NCBI GenBank assembly: GCA_001657315.1
Contig: LYSV01000104.1
Span: 1-37,405, forward strand
Direction of reading: 5' to 3'
DNA from: Flammeovirgaceae bacterium BBD 1991-12
Lineage (GTDB): Bacteria > Bacteroidota > Bacteroidia > Cytophagales > Cyclobacteriaceae
DNA: 37,405 bases
Below are positions 24,840 to 32,832 of the stretch, piece by piece. A program made the translations under genes and the position numbers. Position 1 is the first letter of the stretch. The number at the start of each line of letters is the position of its first letter. The notes under the pieces were generated by a model. The model was not told where the DNA came from, did no database searches, and worked only from the letters and a program-made list of their open reading frames with translations.

Positions 24840-27093
24840 GCTGCGGTACATAGTGGGACTGACAGTATTGGTGCTATTTACATGCCCCCTTTCGGGACAG
24901 GATCATCCTTCCGTTTTTCTGACGCAAAAAGGTGTGCGGGAAATAAAGCAGCAGTTGGGAAAGCTTCCGTTCCTCAACCGGTCTTTTCAGCAGCTTCAGA
25001 AGGAGGTGGATGCTGAGATCCGTAAGGGAATACAGGTGCCTGTACCCAAAGACCTGGCCGGAGGCTATTCCCATGAGCAACACAAACGTAATTTTTCTAC
25101 TCTGCAAAAAGCAGGAGTACTCTACCAACTCACCAATGACATTCAGTATGCCGTATTCATACGGGGTGTTCTGCGTGAATATGCCCGGTTGTTCCCAACA
25201 CTCGACCGGCACCCTGCCACGCGTTCCTACGCCCGGGGAAAATTCTTCTGGCAGTGCCTCAACGATGCCAACTGGCTGGTATATGTAAGTCAGGCCTACG
25301 ATTGTATTTACAATTGGCTGGACCCTGCTGAGAGGGAACAACTGAACAGGGAATTTTTCCGTCCCTATGCAGATTTTTTATCTGTTGAGACCCCTCAGTT
25401 TTTCAACCGGATCCATAATCACAGTACCTGGGGAAATGCAGCTGTGGGTATGATCGGCCTGGTGATGAATGATGAGAAGCTGGTGCAGCGTGCCTTGTAT
25501 GGCTCGGGTCACAAGGTACCGGCTGATATGGTAAGGGATAACGATGGGGGGCTTATTCAACTACCGGGGCAGGCAAAAGCCGGTTTTCTTGCACAGATCG
25601 ATGAGGCCTTTTCACCGGACGGCTACTATACCGAGGGGCCGTACTATCAGCGGTATGCCATGTACCCTTTCCTGATATTTGCTCAGGCGTTGCAAAACAA
25701 GCGACCCGATCTGAACATATTCAGTTACCGGGAAGGAGTGTTGCTAAAAGCTGTTTATGCCCTTCTTTATCAGACGAATGCAACTGGTGAATTTTTCCCT
25801 GTCAATGATGCACAGAAAGGGATGTCCTTTTTGTCACGTGAGCTCGTGACAGCTGTGAACATAGCCTATCATTTCGGCGAAAAAGATCCCTCACTGCTCA
25901 CTGTTGTGGAACAGCAGGGGAGGGTGCCATTAAATGATACGGGCCTGAGTACAGCCCGTGCGTTGGCGGCCGGCAAAGCTGTCCCTTTCGTCAGGAAAAG
26001 TGTGGAACTAAAGGACGGCGCATCGGGTGCGGAGGGGGGGATCGGCATTCTCCGTAGCCATAGTGCTGAAAATGATCTTTGCGTGGTCATGAAATACTCC
26101 AAACATGGTATGGGACATGGCCATTTTGACAAACTGTCCATTCTGATGTATCATGGTGAAACAGAGGTTTACCAGGATTACGGTTCGGCCCGGTGGGTGA
26201 ATATCGAGCAAAAGGACGGTGGCGGCTACCTGAAGGAAAATAACACCTGGGCTAAACAGACCATAGCACACAACACAGTTTCCGTTGATCAGCGTTCGCA
26301 GTTTGATGGTGACGTCCGTCTGGCGGATCGGCATCATCCCACCCGTTACCTGTTCGATACTTCGGATATGGAAATTCAGGTGGTGAGTGCCGTGGAACCT
26401 TCCGCCTATCCTGGCATGGAGCTTCACAGGACCATAGCAATGATCAGCAATGATCAGTTTGAAAATCCGGTTATACTGGACCTGTTCCGTATCTCATCGG
26501 AGAGTGCCCACAAGACCTATGATCTGCCCTTTTACTTTCAGGGTGATGTTATGAAAACCAGTTTTTCAACCGAACTCCGGCTTTTTGAAAGCCTGGGCAA
26601 TGATCATGGATATCAGCACCTGGGAATAGAGGCTATAAGCCGTCCGGAGCAGGACAATGTTGTATTCAACTGGTTTCACGAAGATCGTTTCTATACCCTG
26701 ACTGCGACTGCTGACAGTACTGATCAGGTAATATTTGGCAGGACAGGTAAGGCTGACCCTTCCTTCAATCTCAGACGGGATCCGGTACTCATTTTAAGAA
26801 AAAACAACCGTCGTGATGCCGTTTTTGTGTCTGCCACAGAATGCCATGGACGGTATTCACCAGTGACAGAAATAGCCTCCAATGCCTATGGCAATATCAA
26901 AAAAATAAATATCCTCAAAAACAACGATCAATATTCCATTGTACAGCTGGATACCAAAACCGGGAGGAGCATGATATTCGCTATATGTAATAGTGACAAC
27001 GGAGCATCAGTACATCATGAGGTGGTGATCGGAAATGAGGTTGTGGAATGGGACGGTCCTTTTACACTTATTCACCGAAAACCAATGAATTAA
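24832..27093 (+). CDS. PL17 oligoalginate lyase (exolytic)
   Basis: A 753-residue secreted enzyme with signal peptide MSKLRYIVGLTVLVLFTCPLSGQ. It has an N-terminal alpha/alpha toroid (alginate lyase domain) and a C-terminal heparinase II/III-like beta-sandwich. The Asn-His catalytic pair is in NRIHNHSTWGN (residues ~196-197), and the family's catalytic Tyr is expected in YYTEGPYYQRYAMY (~265-277). The metal-site region is HGMGHGHFDKLSILMYH followed by YQDYG. PL17 enzymes release unsaturated monouronate from alginate oligosaccharides, probably in the periplasm here. The start overlaps the PL6 end by 8 bp, and kdgF begins 5 bp after its stop. Confidence 0.95.
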   Translation: MSKLRYIVGLTVLVLFTCPLSGQDHPSVFLTQKGVREIKQQLGKLPFLNRSFQQLQKEVDAEIRKGIQVPVPKDLAGGYSHEQHKRNFSTLQKAGVLYQLTNDIQYAVFIRGVLREYARLFPTLDRHPATRSYARGKFFWQCLNDANWLVYVSQAYDCIYNWLDPAEREQLNREFFRPYADFLSVETPQFFNRIHNHSTWGNAAVGMIGLVMNDEKLVQRALYGSGHKVPADMVRDNDGGLIQLPGQAKAGFLAQIDEAFSPDGYYTEGPYYQRYAMYPFLIFAQALQNKRPDLNIFSYREGVLLKAVYALLYQTNATGEFFPVNDAQKGMSFLSRELVTAVNIAYHFGEKDPSLLTVVEQQGRVPLNDTGLSTARALAAGKAVPFVRKSVELKDGASGAEGGIGILRSHSAENDLCVVMKYSKHGMGHGHFDKLSILMYHGETEVYQDYGSARWVNIEQKDGGGYLKENNTWAKQTIAHNTVSVDQRSQFDGDVRLADRHHPTRYLFDTSDMEIQVVSAVEPSAYPGMELHRTIAMISNDQFENPVILDLFRISSESAHKTYDLPFYFQGDVMKTSFSTELRLFESLGNDHGYQHLGIEAISRPEQDNVVFNWFHEDRFYTLTATADSTDQVIFGRTGKADPSFNLRRDPVLILRKNNRRDAVFVSATECHGRYSPVTEIASNAYGNIKKINILKNNDQYSIVQLDTKTGRSMIFAICNSDNGASVHHEVVIGNEVVEWDGPFTLIHRKPMN

Positions 27094-27098
27094 AAGAC

Positions 27099-27439
27099 AT
27101 GAAAAGACTAAAGGCAAGCAAGGAATTTTTACCGGGTAGGGAGCTGGTATGGGAAGAGATGGCCCCGGATTAAAACGGCAGACCATGGAATATGATGATA
27201 AAATACTTATGACGCGTGTACTTTTTGAAAAAGGGGCGGTAGGAGCCGTACACGAGCATTTTCATAGTCAGGCTACCTATGTGGTCAGTGGCAGGTTTGA
27301 GCTTCAGGCAGGGGACAGAAAGGAGGTCATAGGTCCTGGTGATGGATTTTACATCCCTTCCAATGTAGCACACGGGGCAGTGAGCCTGGAGAAGGGAGAA
27401 TTTTCAGCCCTGCAAGAGAGGACTTTTTTGATCCGGTAG
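27099..27439 (+). pseudogene. kdgF: KdgF-type cupin interrupted by a single-base frameshift
   Basis: KdgF converts the cyclic unsaturated uronate released by lyases to linear DEH (4-deoxy-L-erythro-5-hexoseulose uronate). The ATG at 27099 opens MKRLKASKEFLPGRELVWEE, but the frame stops at 27171 after MAPD. The downstream frame from about 27149 continues as GLKRQTMEYDDKILMTRV and the cupin core. Adding one C to the four at 27163-27166 gives EEMAPGLKRQT and an intact protein of about 113 residues, the family's normal size. The metal-binding cupin residues are present: HEHFHSQATYVVSG and IPSNVAHG. It lies 5 bp after PL17 and 3 bp before the transporter. If real, the break removes the first 24 residues. 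Confidence 0.85.
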
Positions 27440-27442
27440 AGA

Positions 27443-28702
27443 ATGAAAGTTAAAGGACTACGCTGGATCATTATCGGGCTGATATGGCTGGCCACTGTCA
27501 TTAATTATATAGACAGGTCAGCTTTGGGCATCATGTGGCCCAGCATATCAGAAGATCTTGGCATGAGCAAGAGTGATTATGCGATTATTCTTAACATTTT
27601 TATGGTGGCCTATGCTATAGGACAATCGGCTTCCGGTCGTATGTTTGACAAGATCGGAACGCGTTTCGGTTTTGTGATCTCCATAATCCTATGGGGGCTG
27701 GCTACTATTTTACACGCGGTTGCAAGGGGTCTGTTAAGTTTTGGGGTCTTTCGGGCCCTGCTGGGTCTTGGAGAAGCCGGTAACTGGCCGGGCGCCGTTA
27801 AAAGCAATGCCGAATGGTTTCCGCTGAAGGAACGGGCTATGGCCCAGGGTATCTTTAACTCAGGCGCTTCACTCGGTTCGGTAATAGCTCCTCCGCTTAT
27901 CGCATTACTGTGGGTGGCCTTTGGATGGAAAATAACCTTTGTGATCGTAGGTGCTCTGGGGCTGCTCTGGGTAATCCCATGGCTGGTGGTCAATAAGACA
28001 CAGCCGGAGCAGCATCCATGGATCACGGAAGAAGAAAAAGTTCACATTCTGGAAAATGAAGAACAACAGGAAGCTCCTGAGACTTCAGAAAGTCTGAGCT
28101 TAAAGCAAATACTGGATCATCGTGAGTCATGGGCTGTGCTGGTTTCCCGTTTTTTCGTAGAGCCGATCTGGTGGCTTTTCGTAAGCTGGATGCCCATCTA
28201 TCTGGCCGATCAGTACGGTTTTAACGTGATGGAGATTGGGTTTTTTACATGGGTTCCCTTTGTAGGTGCAGCGCTGGGTAGCCTTTCAGGTGGCTATTAT
28301 GCAGGGTACCTTATGCAACAGGGGGCTTCAGTGGATAAAGCCAGAAAGCAAACGATCAGCACTGGCGGGATCATTATGTTTGCCGGCTTACTGGCAACCA
28401 TCTTTTTCGCTAATACAGCACTCGCCTTTGTGATCATTGTGGCTTTTGTCCTCTACGGATTCCAGTTTGTGATCAGCAACATACAGACCATCCCCAGTGA
28501 TCTGTTCAGCGGCCCGTCGGTAGGCTCCCTGGCAGGCCTGGGAGGTACGGTAGGGGTATTTTCCGTGATCGTCATGAACTTCCTGGTCCCGGTCATTTCC
28601 CAATACTCCTATGTGCCCATTTTCGTAATGATCGCGGTGTTTGTACCGCTGGGGGTAGGTTCCGTCTACTGGTTGGCAAAAGAGATAAAACCTATTGGAT
28701 AA
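27443..28702 (+). CDS. MFS transporter, hexuronate (ExuT-like, ACS family)
   Basis: A 419-residue, twelve-segment inner-membrane permease. The ACS-family signature INYIDRSALGIMWPSISEDLGMS is at the first transmembrane region, followed by GRMFDKIGTRFGF in the loop 2-3 and LGLGEAGNWPGAVKSNAEWF. This matches ExuT-type transporters for hexuronates. It would move unsaturated uronate or DEH from periplasm to cytoplasm for the reductase and kinase encoded next to it. It follows kdgF by 3 bp and precedes the reductase by 38 bp, all on the same strand. Confidence 0.93.
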   Translation: MKVKGLRWIIIGLIWLATVINYIDRSALGIMWPSISEDLGMSKSDYAIILNIFMVAYAIGQSASGRMFDKIGTRFGFVISIILWGLATILHAVARGLLSFGVFRALLGLGEAGNWPGAVKSNAEWFPLKERAMAQGIFNSGASLGSVIAPPLIALLWVAFGWKITFVIVGALGLLWVIPWLVVNKTQPEQHPWITEEEKVHILENEEQQEAPETSESLSLKQILDHRESWAVLVSRFFVEPIWWLFVSWMPIYLADQYGFNVMEIGFFTWVPFVGAALGSLSGGYYAGYLMQQGASVDKARKQTISTGGIIMFAGLLATIFFANTALAFVIIVAFVLYGFQFVISNIQTIPSDLFSGPSVGSLAGLGGTVGVFSVIVMNFLVPVISQYSYVPIFVMIAVFVPLGVGSVYWLAKEIKPIG

Positions 28703-28740
28703 CGAAAGAAATAATAAGATCATTTTAAAACAGAAAAACG

Positions 28741-29493
28741 ATGCTTTTAAAAGACAAGGTAGCAATAGTCACTGGCGGGGCCAGAGATATTGGTAAGGCA
28801 GTTTCAAAAAAACTGGCTTGTGAAGGGGCTAAAGTTGTGATCAACTACTACGACAATGAGGTTCAGGCCAAAGAAACCCTTCAGGAGATCCGTGATGCCG
28901 GAGGTGAAGCGCTGATCATCCAGGGAGATATGACCCAACAGCAGGACGTTGACCGGGTAGTGCAGCAGGCATTGAAAGCCTATGGGAATGAGGTTCATGT
29001 GCTGGTGAATGTAGCAGGTGGGCTGGTAGCCCGTAAAAAGCTGGAAGAAATGGATGAAGACTTTTTCGATAAAGTGGTGAGGCTTAATCTCAACAGCGTA
29101 TTCCTTACCATGAGAGCAGTCGTGCCTCATATGAGCTCTGGCGCCTCTATTGTCAATTTTGCTTCACAGGCAGGCAGGGATGGTGGCGGCCCGGGGGCTT
29201 CTGCCTACGCCACATCCAAAGGGGCGGTAATGACGTTCACCCGATCCATGGCCAAGGAACTTGGACCGCAGAATATCCGTGTGAATGCCTTGTGCCCTGG
29301 TATGATCTCCACTACATTCCATGACGTATTTACTCAGGATATGGTACGCGAAAAGGTGGCCAACGGAACACCGCTGCGACGTGAGGGCACAGCTCAGGAA
29401 GTGGCCAATCTGGTCGCCTGCCTTGCGTCCTGTGAAACCTCATTCGTAACAGGTACAAATATTGACATCAACGGAGGCCTGGCATTTTCCTGA
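28741..29493 (+). CDS. SDR-family DEH reductase
   Basis: A 250-residue short-chain dehydrogenase. The cofactor motif is TGGARDIGKAV (residues 11-21), followed by the NVAGG structural motif, the catalytic Ser in NFASQAG and the YATSK pair. The C-terminus has NIDINGGLAFS. In alginate loci of Bacteroidota this position encodes the NAD(P)H reductase that converts DEH to 2-keto-3-deoxygluconate, as in the Flavobacterium FlRed enzyme. The substrate is inferred from context; KduD-type activity is the main alternative. A hairpin follows at 29512-29541. Confidence 0.9.
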   Translation: MLLKDKVAIVTGGARDIGKAVSKKLACEGAKVVINYYDNEVQAKETLQEIRDAGGEALIIQGDMTQQQDVDRVVQQALKAYGNEVHVLVNVAGGLVARKKLEEMDEDFFDKVVRLNLNSVFLTMRAVVPHMSSGASIVNFASQAGRDGGGPGASAYATSKGAVMTFTRSMAKELGPQNIRVNALCPGMISTTFHDVFTQDMVREKVANGTPLRREGTAQEVANLVACLASCETSFVTGTNIDINGGLAFS

Positions 29494-29511
29494 CTTTGGC
29501 GAGCCAAGACG

Positions 29512-29541
29512 GAGAACAAGGGACTTTCCCGTTTCTCTTTT
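29512..29541 (+). terminator. Probable terminator after the SDR gene
   Basis: GAGAACAAGGGA (29512-29523) can pair with TCCCGTTTCTC (29527-29537) with a small bulge, followed by a T-rich tail. It would end the transcript beginning at susC and leave kdgK on a separate promoter or read-through. The pairing is imperfect. Confidence 0.5.
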
Positions 29542-29585
29542 GAATGCTCCTATGATAAAGAAGTTATTAGATCTGCATAATGCCT

Positions 29586-29617
29586 TAATAACCTGATAAC
29601 CAAGTAACTCAATAACT
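29586..29617. repeat. Short 8-bp period array upstream of kdgK
   Basis: Four octamers in sequence carry TAAC at the same position (starting 29589, 29597, 29605 and 29613): TAATAACC, TGATAACC, AAGTAACT, CAATAACT. The array ends about 20 bp before the kdgK start. Confidence 0.55.
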
Positions 29618-29637
29618 AAACAGTACCTAAAGACCCC

Positions 29638-30669
29638 ATGAAGATTATAACTTTTGGTGAACTGTTGATGCGTCTCTCACCCCCGGGATATGGCCGCTTT
29701 GCCCAGGCAGAAAGCTATGCTGCCCACTATGGCGGTGCAGAGGCGAACACGGCTATTACTCTGGCCCAACTGGGACATGATGTGGATTTTGTGAGTGTAC
29801 TGCCTGATACCGACATAGGGAAAGGGGCATTGCGTGAGATCCGGAAATGGGGTGTGAATACCTCACATGTTCTTCAGCAAGGACATAAAATGGGGTTGTA
29901 CTTTATGGAAAAGGGGGTGTCCATACGTGGCGGTAACGTCATTTATGACCGGGAGGGATCTTCCTTCTGCTCAATTGATGCCTCTACCTTTTCATGGGAT
30001 GACATTTTCAGGAATGCAGATTGGTTCCATTGGACAGGGATAACGCCAGGCTTGTCTGCTGGCACTGCTTCAGCATGCAGGAGCGCCATAGAGGCGGCCA
30101 ACCGGCGAGGGGTAAGAATTTCCTGCGACCTGAACTATCGCAGTAAGCTGTGGAATTACGGAGTAGCACCGGAAGATGTTATGCCCGGACTGATCGCCGG
30201 ATGTGATGTCGTGCTGGCCAACGAGCTGGACGTCGCGAAATACCTGGGTGTAGTTCCGGACAAAAAGGATTACGAGTTGCATGAGTGTTTTGGGGAAAGG
30301 AGCTATGCTTTCATCAGCAAAACCCTTGCGGAACGTTTTCCGAAGATCAGCAAGGTTATCAGTACGCTGAGGCAAACACTGAGTGCCACCCATAATCTGT
30401 GGTCAGGAGTGGTGTATAACGGCACACGATTTATCCATGGGCCGGTCTTTGATATCAATAACATCGTAGACAGAGTGGGGGGAGGGGATTCTTTTATCGG
30501 GGCACTTATTCATGGCCTGTCCAGATACACTGAGGATGAAAAGGCACTGGAGTTTGCGCTGGCCGCCTCCAGCCTGAAACTTACCATCCCCGGAGATTAC
30601 AACATACTTTCGGAGAACGAGATCATAAATTTCATGAACAAGGAAAACGTAGGAAGGCTGAGCAGATAG
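29638..30669 (+). CDS. kdgK: 2-keto-3-deoxygluconate kinase
   Basis: A 343-residue pfkB-family sugar kinase that phosphorylates KDG to KDPG with ATP. The N-terminus has the substrate-site region GGAEANTAITLAQLG, and the C-terminal catalytic motif is RVGGGDSFIGALIHGL (about residues 280-295), with the Asp acting as base. It follows the reductase by 144 bp, an interval holding a terminator-like hairpin and an octamer array. KdgK feeds KDPG to an aldolase, whose gene is not in this window. The protein is slightly longer than the ~310-residue average. Confidence 0.93.
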   Translation: MKIITFGELLMRLSPPGYGRFAQAESYAAHYGGAEANTAITLAQLGHDVDFVSVLPDTDIGKGALREIRKWGVNTSHVLQQGHKMGLYFMEKGVSIRGGNVIYDREGSSFCSIDASTFSWDDIFRNADWFHWTGITPGLSAGTASACRSAIEAANRRGVRISCDLNYRSKLWNYGVAPEDVMPGLIAGCDVVLANELDVAKYLGVVPDKKDYELHECFGERSYAFISKTLAERFPKISKVISTLRQTLSATHNLWSGVVYNGTRFIHGPVFDINNIVDRVGGGDSFIGALIHGLSRYTEDEKALEFALAASSLKLTIPGDYNILSENEIINFMNKENVGRLSR

Positions 30670-31068
30670 TTCAACATTATCGTTAGGGGTCATATTCTGA
30701 AGAGTACCTGAAGTTTTAAGATAACTTCCGTCGACTCTCCCTCATTCCATCTTGAGAACTTTCAGGATAAAGAGAGATATACCCGAATAAAGTTTCAGCA
30801 AGGGTGAGTTGATGAGTGAAATCCTGAAACCGGCACAACGGGATTTTCAGCACGTTGTAAAAAGCTACGTCATTACCTGGCACCTTGCTGCTACCGCAGG
30901 GATCGGCAATGACAGTAAAAGTAACCATAAGCAGGTTTGGGTAGAGTTACACAATAGAAAAGCCCTGCCTTTAAAGCCGGTGTAGTGATCTTCTCAAAAC
31001 GGAGAATTGCCACTCCCGGACATTCAGTATTCGTTCTCAAATCGAATTTCAAACTAAACCTAAATATT
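30670..31068. other. 399-bp intergenic stretch between kdgK and PL7-CBM gene
   Basis: No convincing gene here. A minus-strand frame of about 70 codons (30716-30928) is open but matches nothing I recognise and has no ribosome-binding site. The region must hold the promoter of the PL7-CBM gene; no operator, clear palindrome or LacI-type site was seen. Confidence 0.45.
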
Positions 31069-32358
31069 ATGAAAGATCAATTGTTTTTTTGGAAGCACGT
31101 TCCGGGTTATCAGTCACCTTGGATAATACGTAGCACAGTACTTGCCATATTCTTTATGGTAAGTGCCTGTACGGATGAGCATACTGCTGATCCCGTTCCT
31201 GAGGAGATATCATTGGATACCAATGGTATGTTGGCTAAAAGCAGGAGTAATCAAAGAGCGGCGGCACAATTGTCAGTGGTTAGTGTTTCAGCCAGCTCTC
31301 ATGATGGAAATGTTCCGGAAAACACGCTGGATGAAAATTTTTCCACCCGATGGTCGGCAAAGGGGGCGGGCCAGTACATTACGTATGACCTCGGATCTTC
31401 CCAAACTGTGGGCAGCATGAAGGTAGCATGGTATAAGGGAGATCAGCGTGTTGCGGATTTCAAGATAAGAGTGGGGAACTCAACTTCGAGCCTCTCAACC
31501 GTTTTCGATGGTCTTAGCAGTGGCACTACCACGGGACTGGAAAGCTATGATTTCAGTGATGTTTCTGCCCGGTATGTACGCATCACAGGCTTTGGAAATA
31601 CATCAAACACCTGGAACAGCATAACGGAGGTGGAGATCTACGGAGAAAGTGACGGAGGACCCGGCACATCCGGTTATCCTTCCAGCCTGCTTGATCTGGG
31701 CATGTGGGAACTGACCCTACCTATACCGGAAGACAATGATCCGGACAACCCAAAAGACGTATATCAACCCGAATTGAATACCTATAAGCATGACACCTGG
31801 TTTCACCTGAACAGCAGTGGCAATGCTGTAGTTTTCAGAGCACATGCAGGAGGTACTACTACTCCCGGGTCCAGCTATCCACGGTCTGAGTTGAGAGAAA
31901 TGGAACCCGGTTATTCCGGCAATAATCCGAAGGCGAGCTGGTCTACCAGTTCGGGAACACACACTATGTATATCAAACAGGCGATCACCCACGTGCCTCC
32001 GGTGAAAAAGCATGTCGTAGCCGGTCAGATACATGACTCCGGGGATGACGTTATTGTTTTCCGCCTGGAAGGTAAAAAGCTTTTTGTGGATCTCAATGGG
32101 AACGATGGGCCCACATTGGACAGTAATTATACGTTGGGTGACGTCTTCGAAGTGAAGTTCGTGGCGCATGATGGTGTGATTGACGTGTACTATGAAAACA
32201 TGAACAGTGTTTTCTGGACCTATGATGATTCTGCGGCCAACACCTCAGGCTGCTATTTCAAGGCAGGATGCTACACGCAGTCCAACACCAGCCGGGGAGA
32301 TGCTCCGGACGCTTTTGGCCAGGTATTGATCTATGACCTGTGGATTTCTCATAAATAA
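31069..32358 (+). CDS. PL7 alginate lyase with CBM32-like (F5/8 C) domain, lipoprotein
   Basis: About 429 residues from the ATG at 31069 (MKDQLFFWKHVPG); the frame is open to 30985, but the extra residues would bury the lipoprotein signal, whose lipobox is VSAC near residue 28. Residues ~65-195 are a discoidin/F5-8C-type module: SVSASSHDGNVPENTLDENF, RWSAKGAGQYITYDLG and ITEVEIYGE. The PL7 catalytic domain follows, with RSELREME (~272), AGQIHDSG (~320) and YFKAGCYTQ (~396), all three family signature blocks in order. It is separated from the main operon and probably anchored at the cell surface, where the CBM binds polymeric alginate. Confidence 0.93.
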   Translation: MKDQLFFWKHVPGYQSPWIIRSTVLAIFFMVSACTDEHTADPVPEEISLDTNGMLAKSRSNQRAAAQLSVVSVSASSHDGNVPENTLDENFSTRWSAKGAGQYITYDLGSSQTVGSMKVAWYKGDQRVADFKIRVGNSTSSLSTVFDGLSSGTTTGLESYDFSDVSARYVRITGFGNTSNTWNSITEVEIYGESDGGPGTSGYPSSLLDLGMWELTLPIPEDNDPDNPKDVYQPELNTYKHDTWFHLNSSGNAVVFRAHAGGTTTPGSSYPRSELREMEPGYSGNNPKASWSTSSGTHTMYIKQAITHVPPVKKHVVAGQIHDSGDDVIVFRLEGKKLFVDLNGNDGPTLDSNYTLGDVFEVKFVAHDGVIDVYYENMNSVFWTYDDSAANTSGCYFKAGCYTQSNTSRGDAPDAFGQVLIYDLWISHK

Positions 32359-32832
32359 CAAGCCCGTAACGATTGTTCGTGGGAGTTCATGGATTCTCAC
32401 GAACGATCATATCAATGATGAGTTGACTGTTGTAATGATTAAAGTGTCCTTTTGCAAGACAAAACAAGTTGTCAGCAACTGTATTTCTCAAGACTATTTG
32501 AAGTGTATCATTAGTTATGATCCGAATAACTGACAAAAATCATGTCTCCTTTAAAGTCGCCGAATGTAATGTTTTTTATGAAAAAGCAATTTTTCAATTT
32601 TAAGAATGGAATAGGAGTATTTTTTATGATAAATGTTATATCCTTTCTCAGGAAAGTAGAATGTACTTTTTGAGGTTGTTTAGAATTTTTTTGCCTTTAG
32701 TGATTTTATAACTTTCATCTGTTTTTGAGGTGGTTTACCGAATTACTCGTCTGTTGGTCGATCTTTTCTTGATCATCAAATGCGTTCGTAAGCCTTGCAG
32801 TTGTTGGTAAAAAGAATTTTAATCATCAATCA
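32359..32832. other. 474-bp intergenic stretch before RHS-type gene
   Basis: No gene is supported. It has a strong hairpin at 32371-32408 right after the PL7-CBM stop and then AT-rich sequence with T-runs, probably the promoter region of the large secreted-protein gene. A 16-base segment at 32528-32543 (AACTGACAAAAATCAT) also occurs at 15166-15181 in the alginate control region. Confidence 0.45.
32371..32408. terminator. Strong 14-bp hairpin after PL7-CBM gene
   Basis: GATTGTTCGTGGGA (32371-32384) pairs with TCTCACGAACGATC (32395-32408) along all 14 positions in RNA, two as G-U pairs, with a 10-base loop. It begins 12 bp after the stop codon. There is no T-tract after it, so it may act as a 3' stabiliser or a factor-assisted terminator. 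Confidence 0.55.

Noticed and set aside
30716-30928. Minus-strand 70-codon frame between kdgK and the PL7-CBM gene
   Set aside because: No motif, no clear start signal, and it would run against the surrounding operon; treated as chance or repeat sequence.
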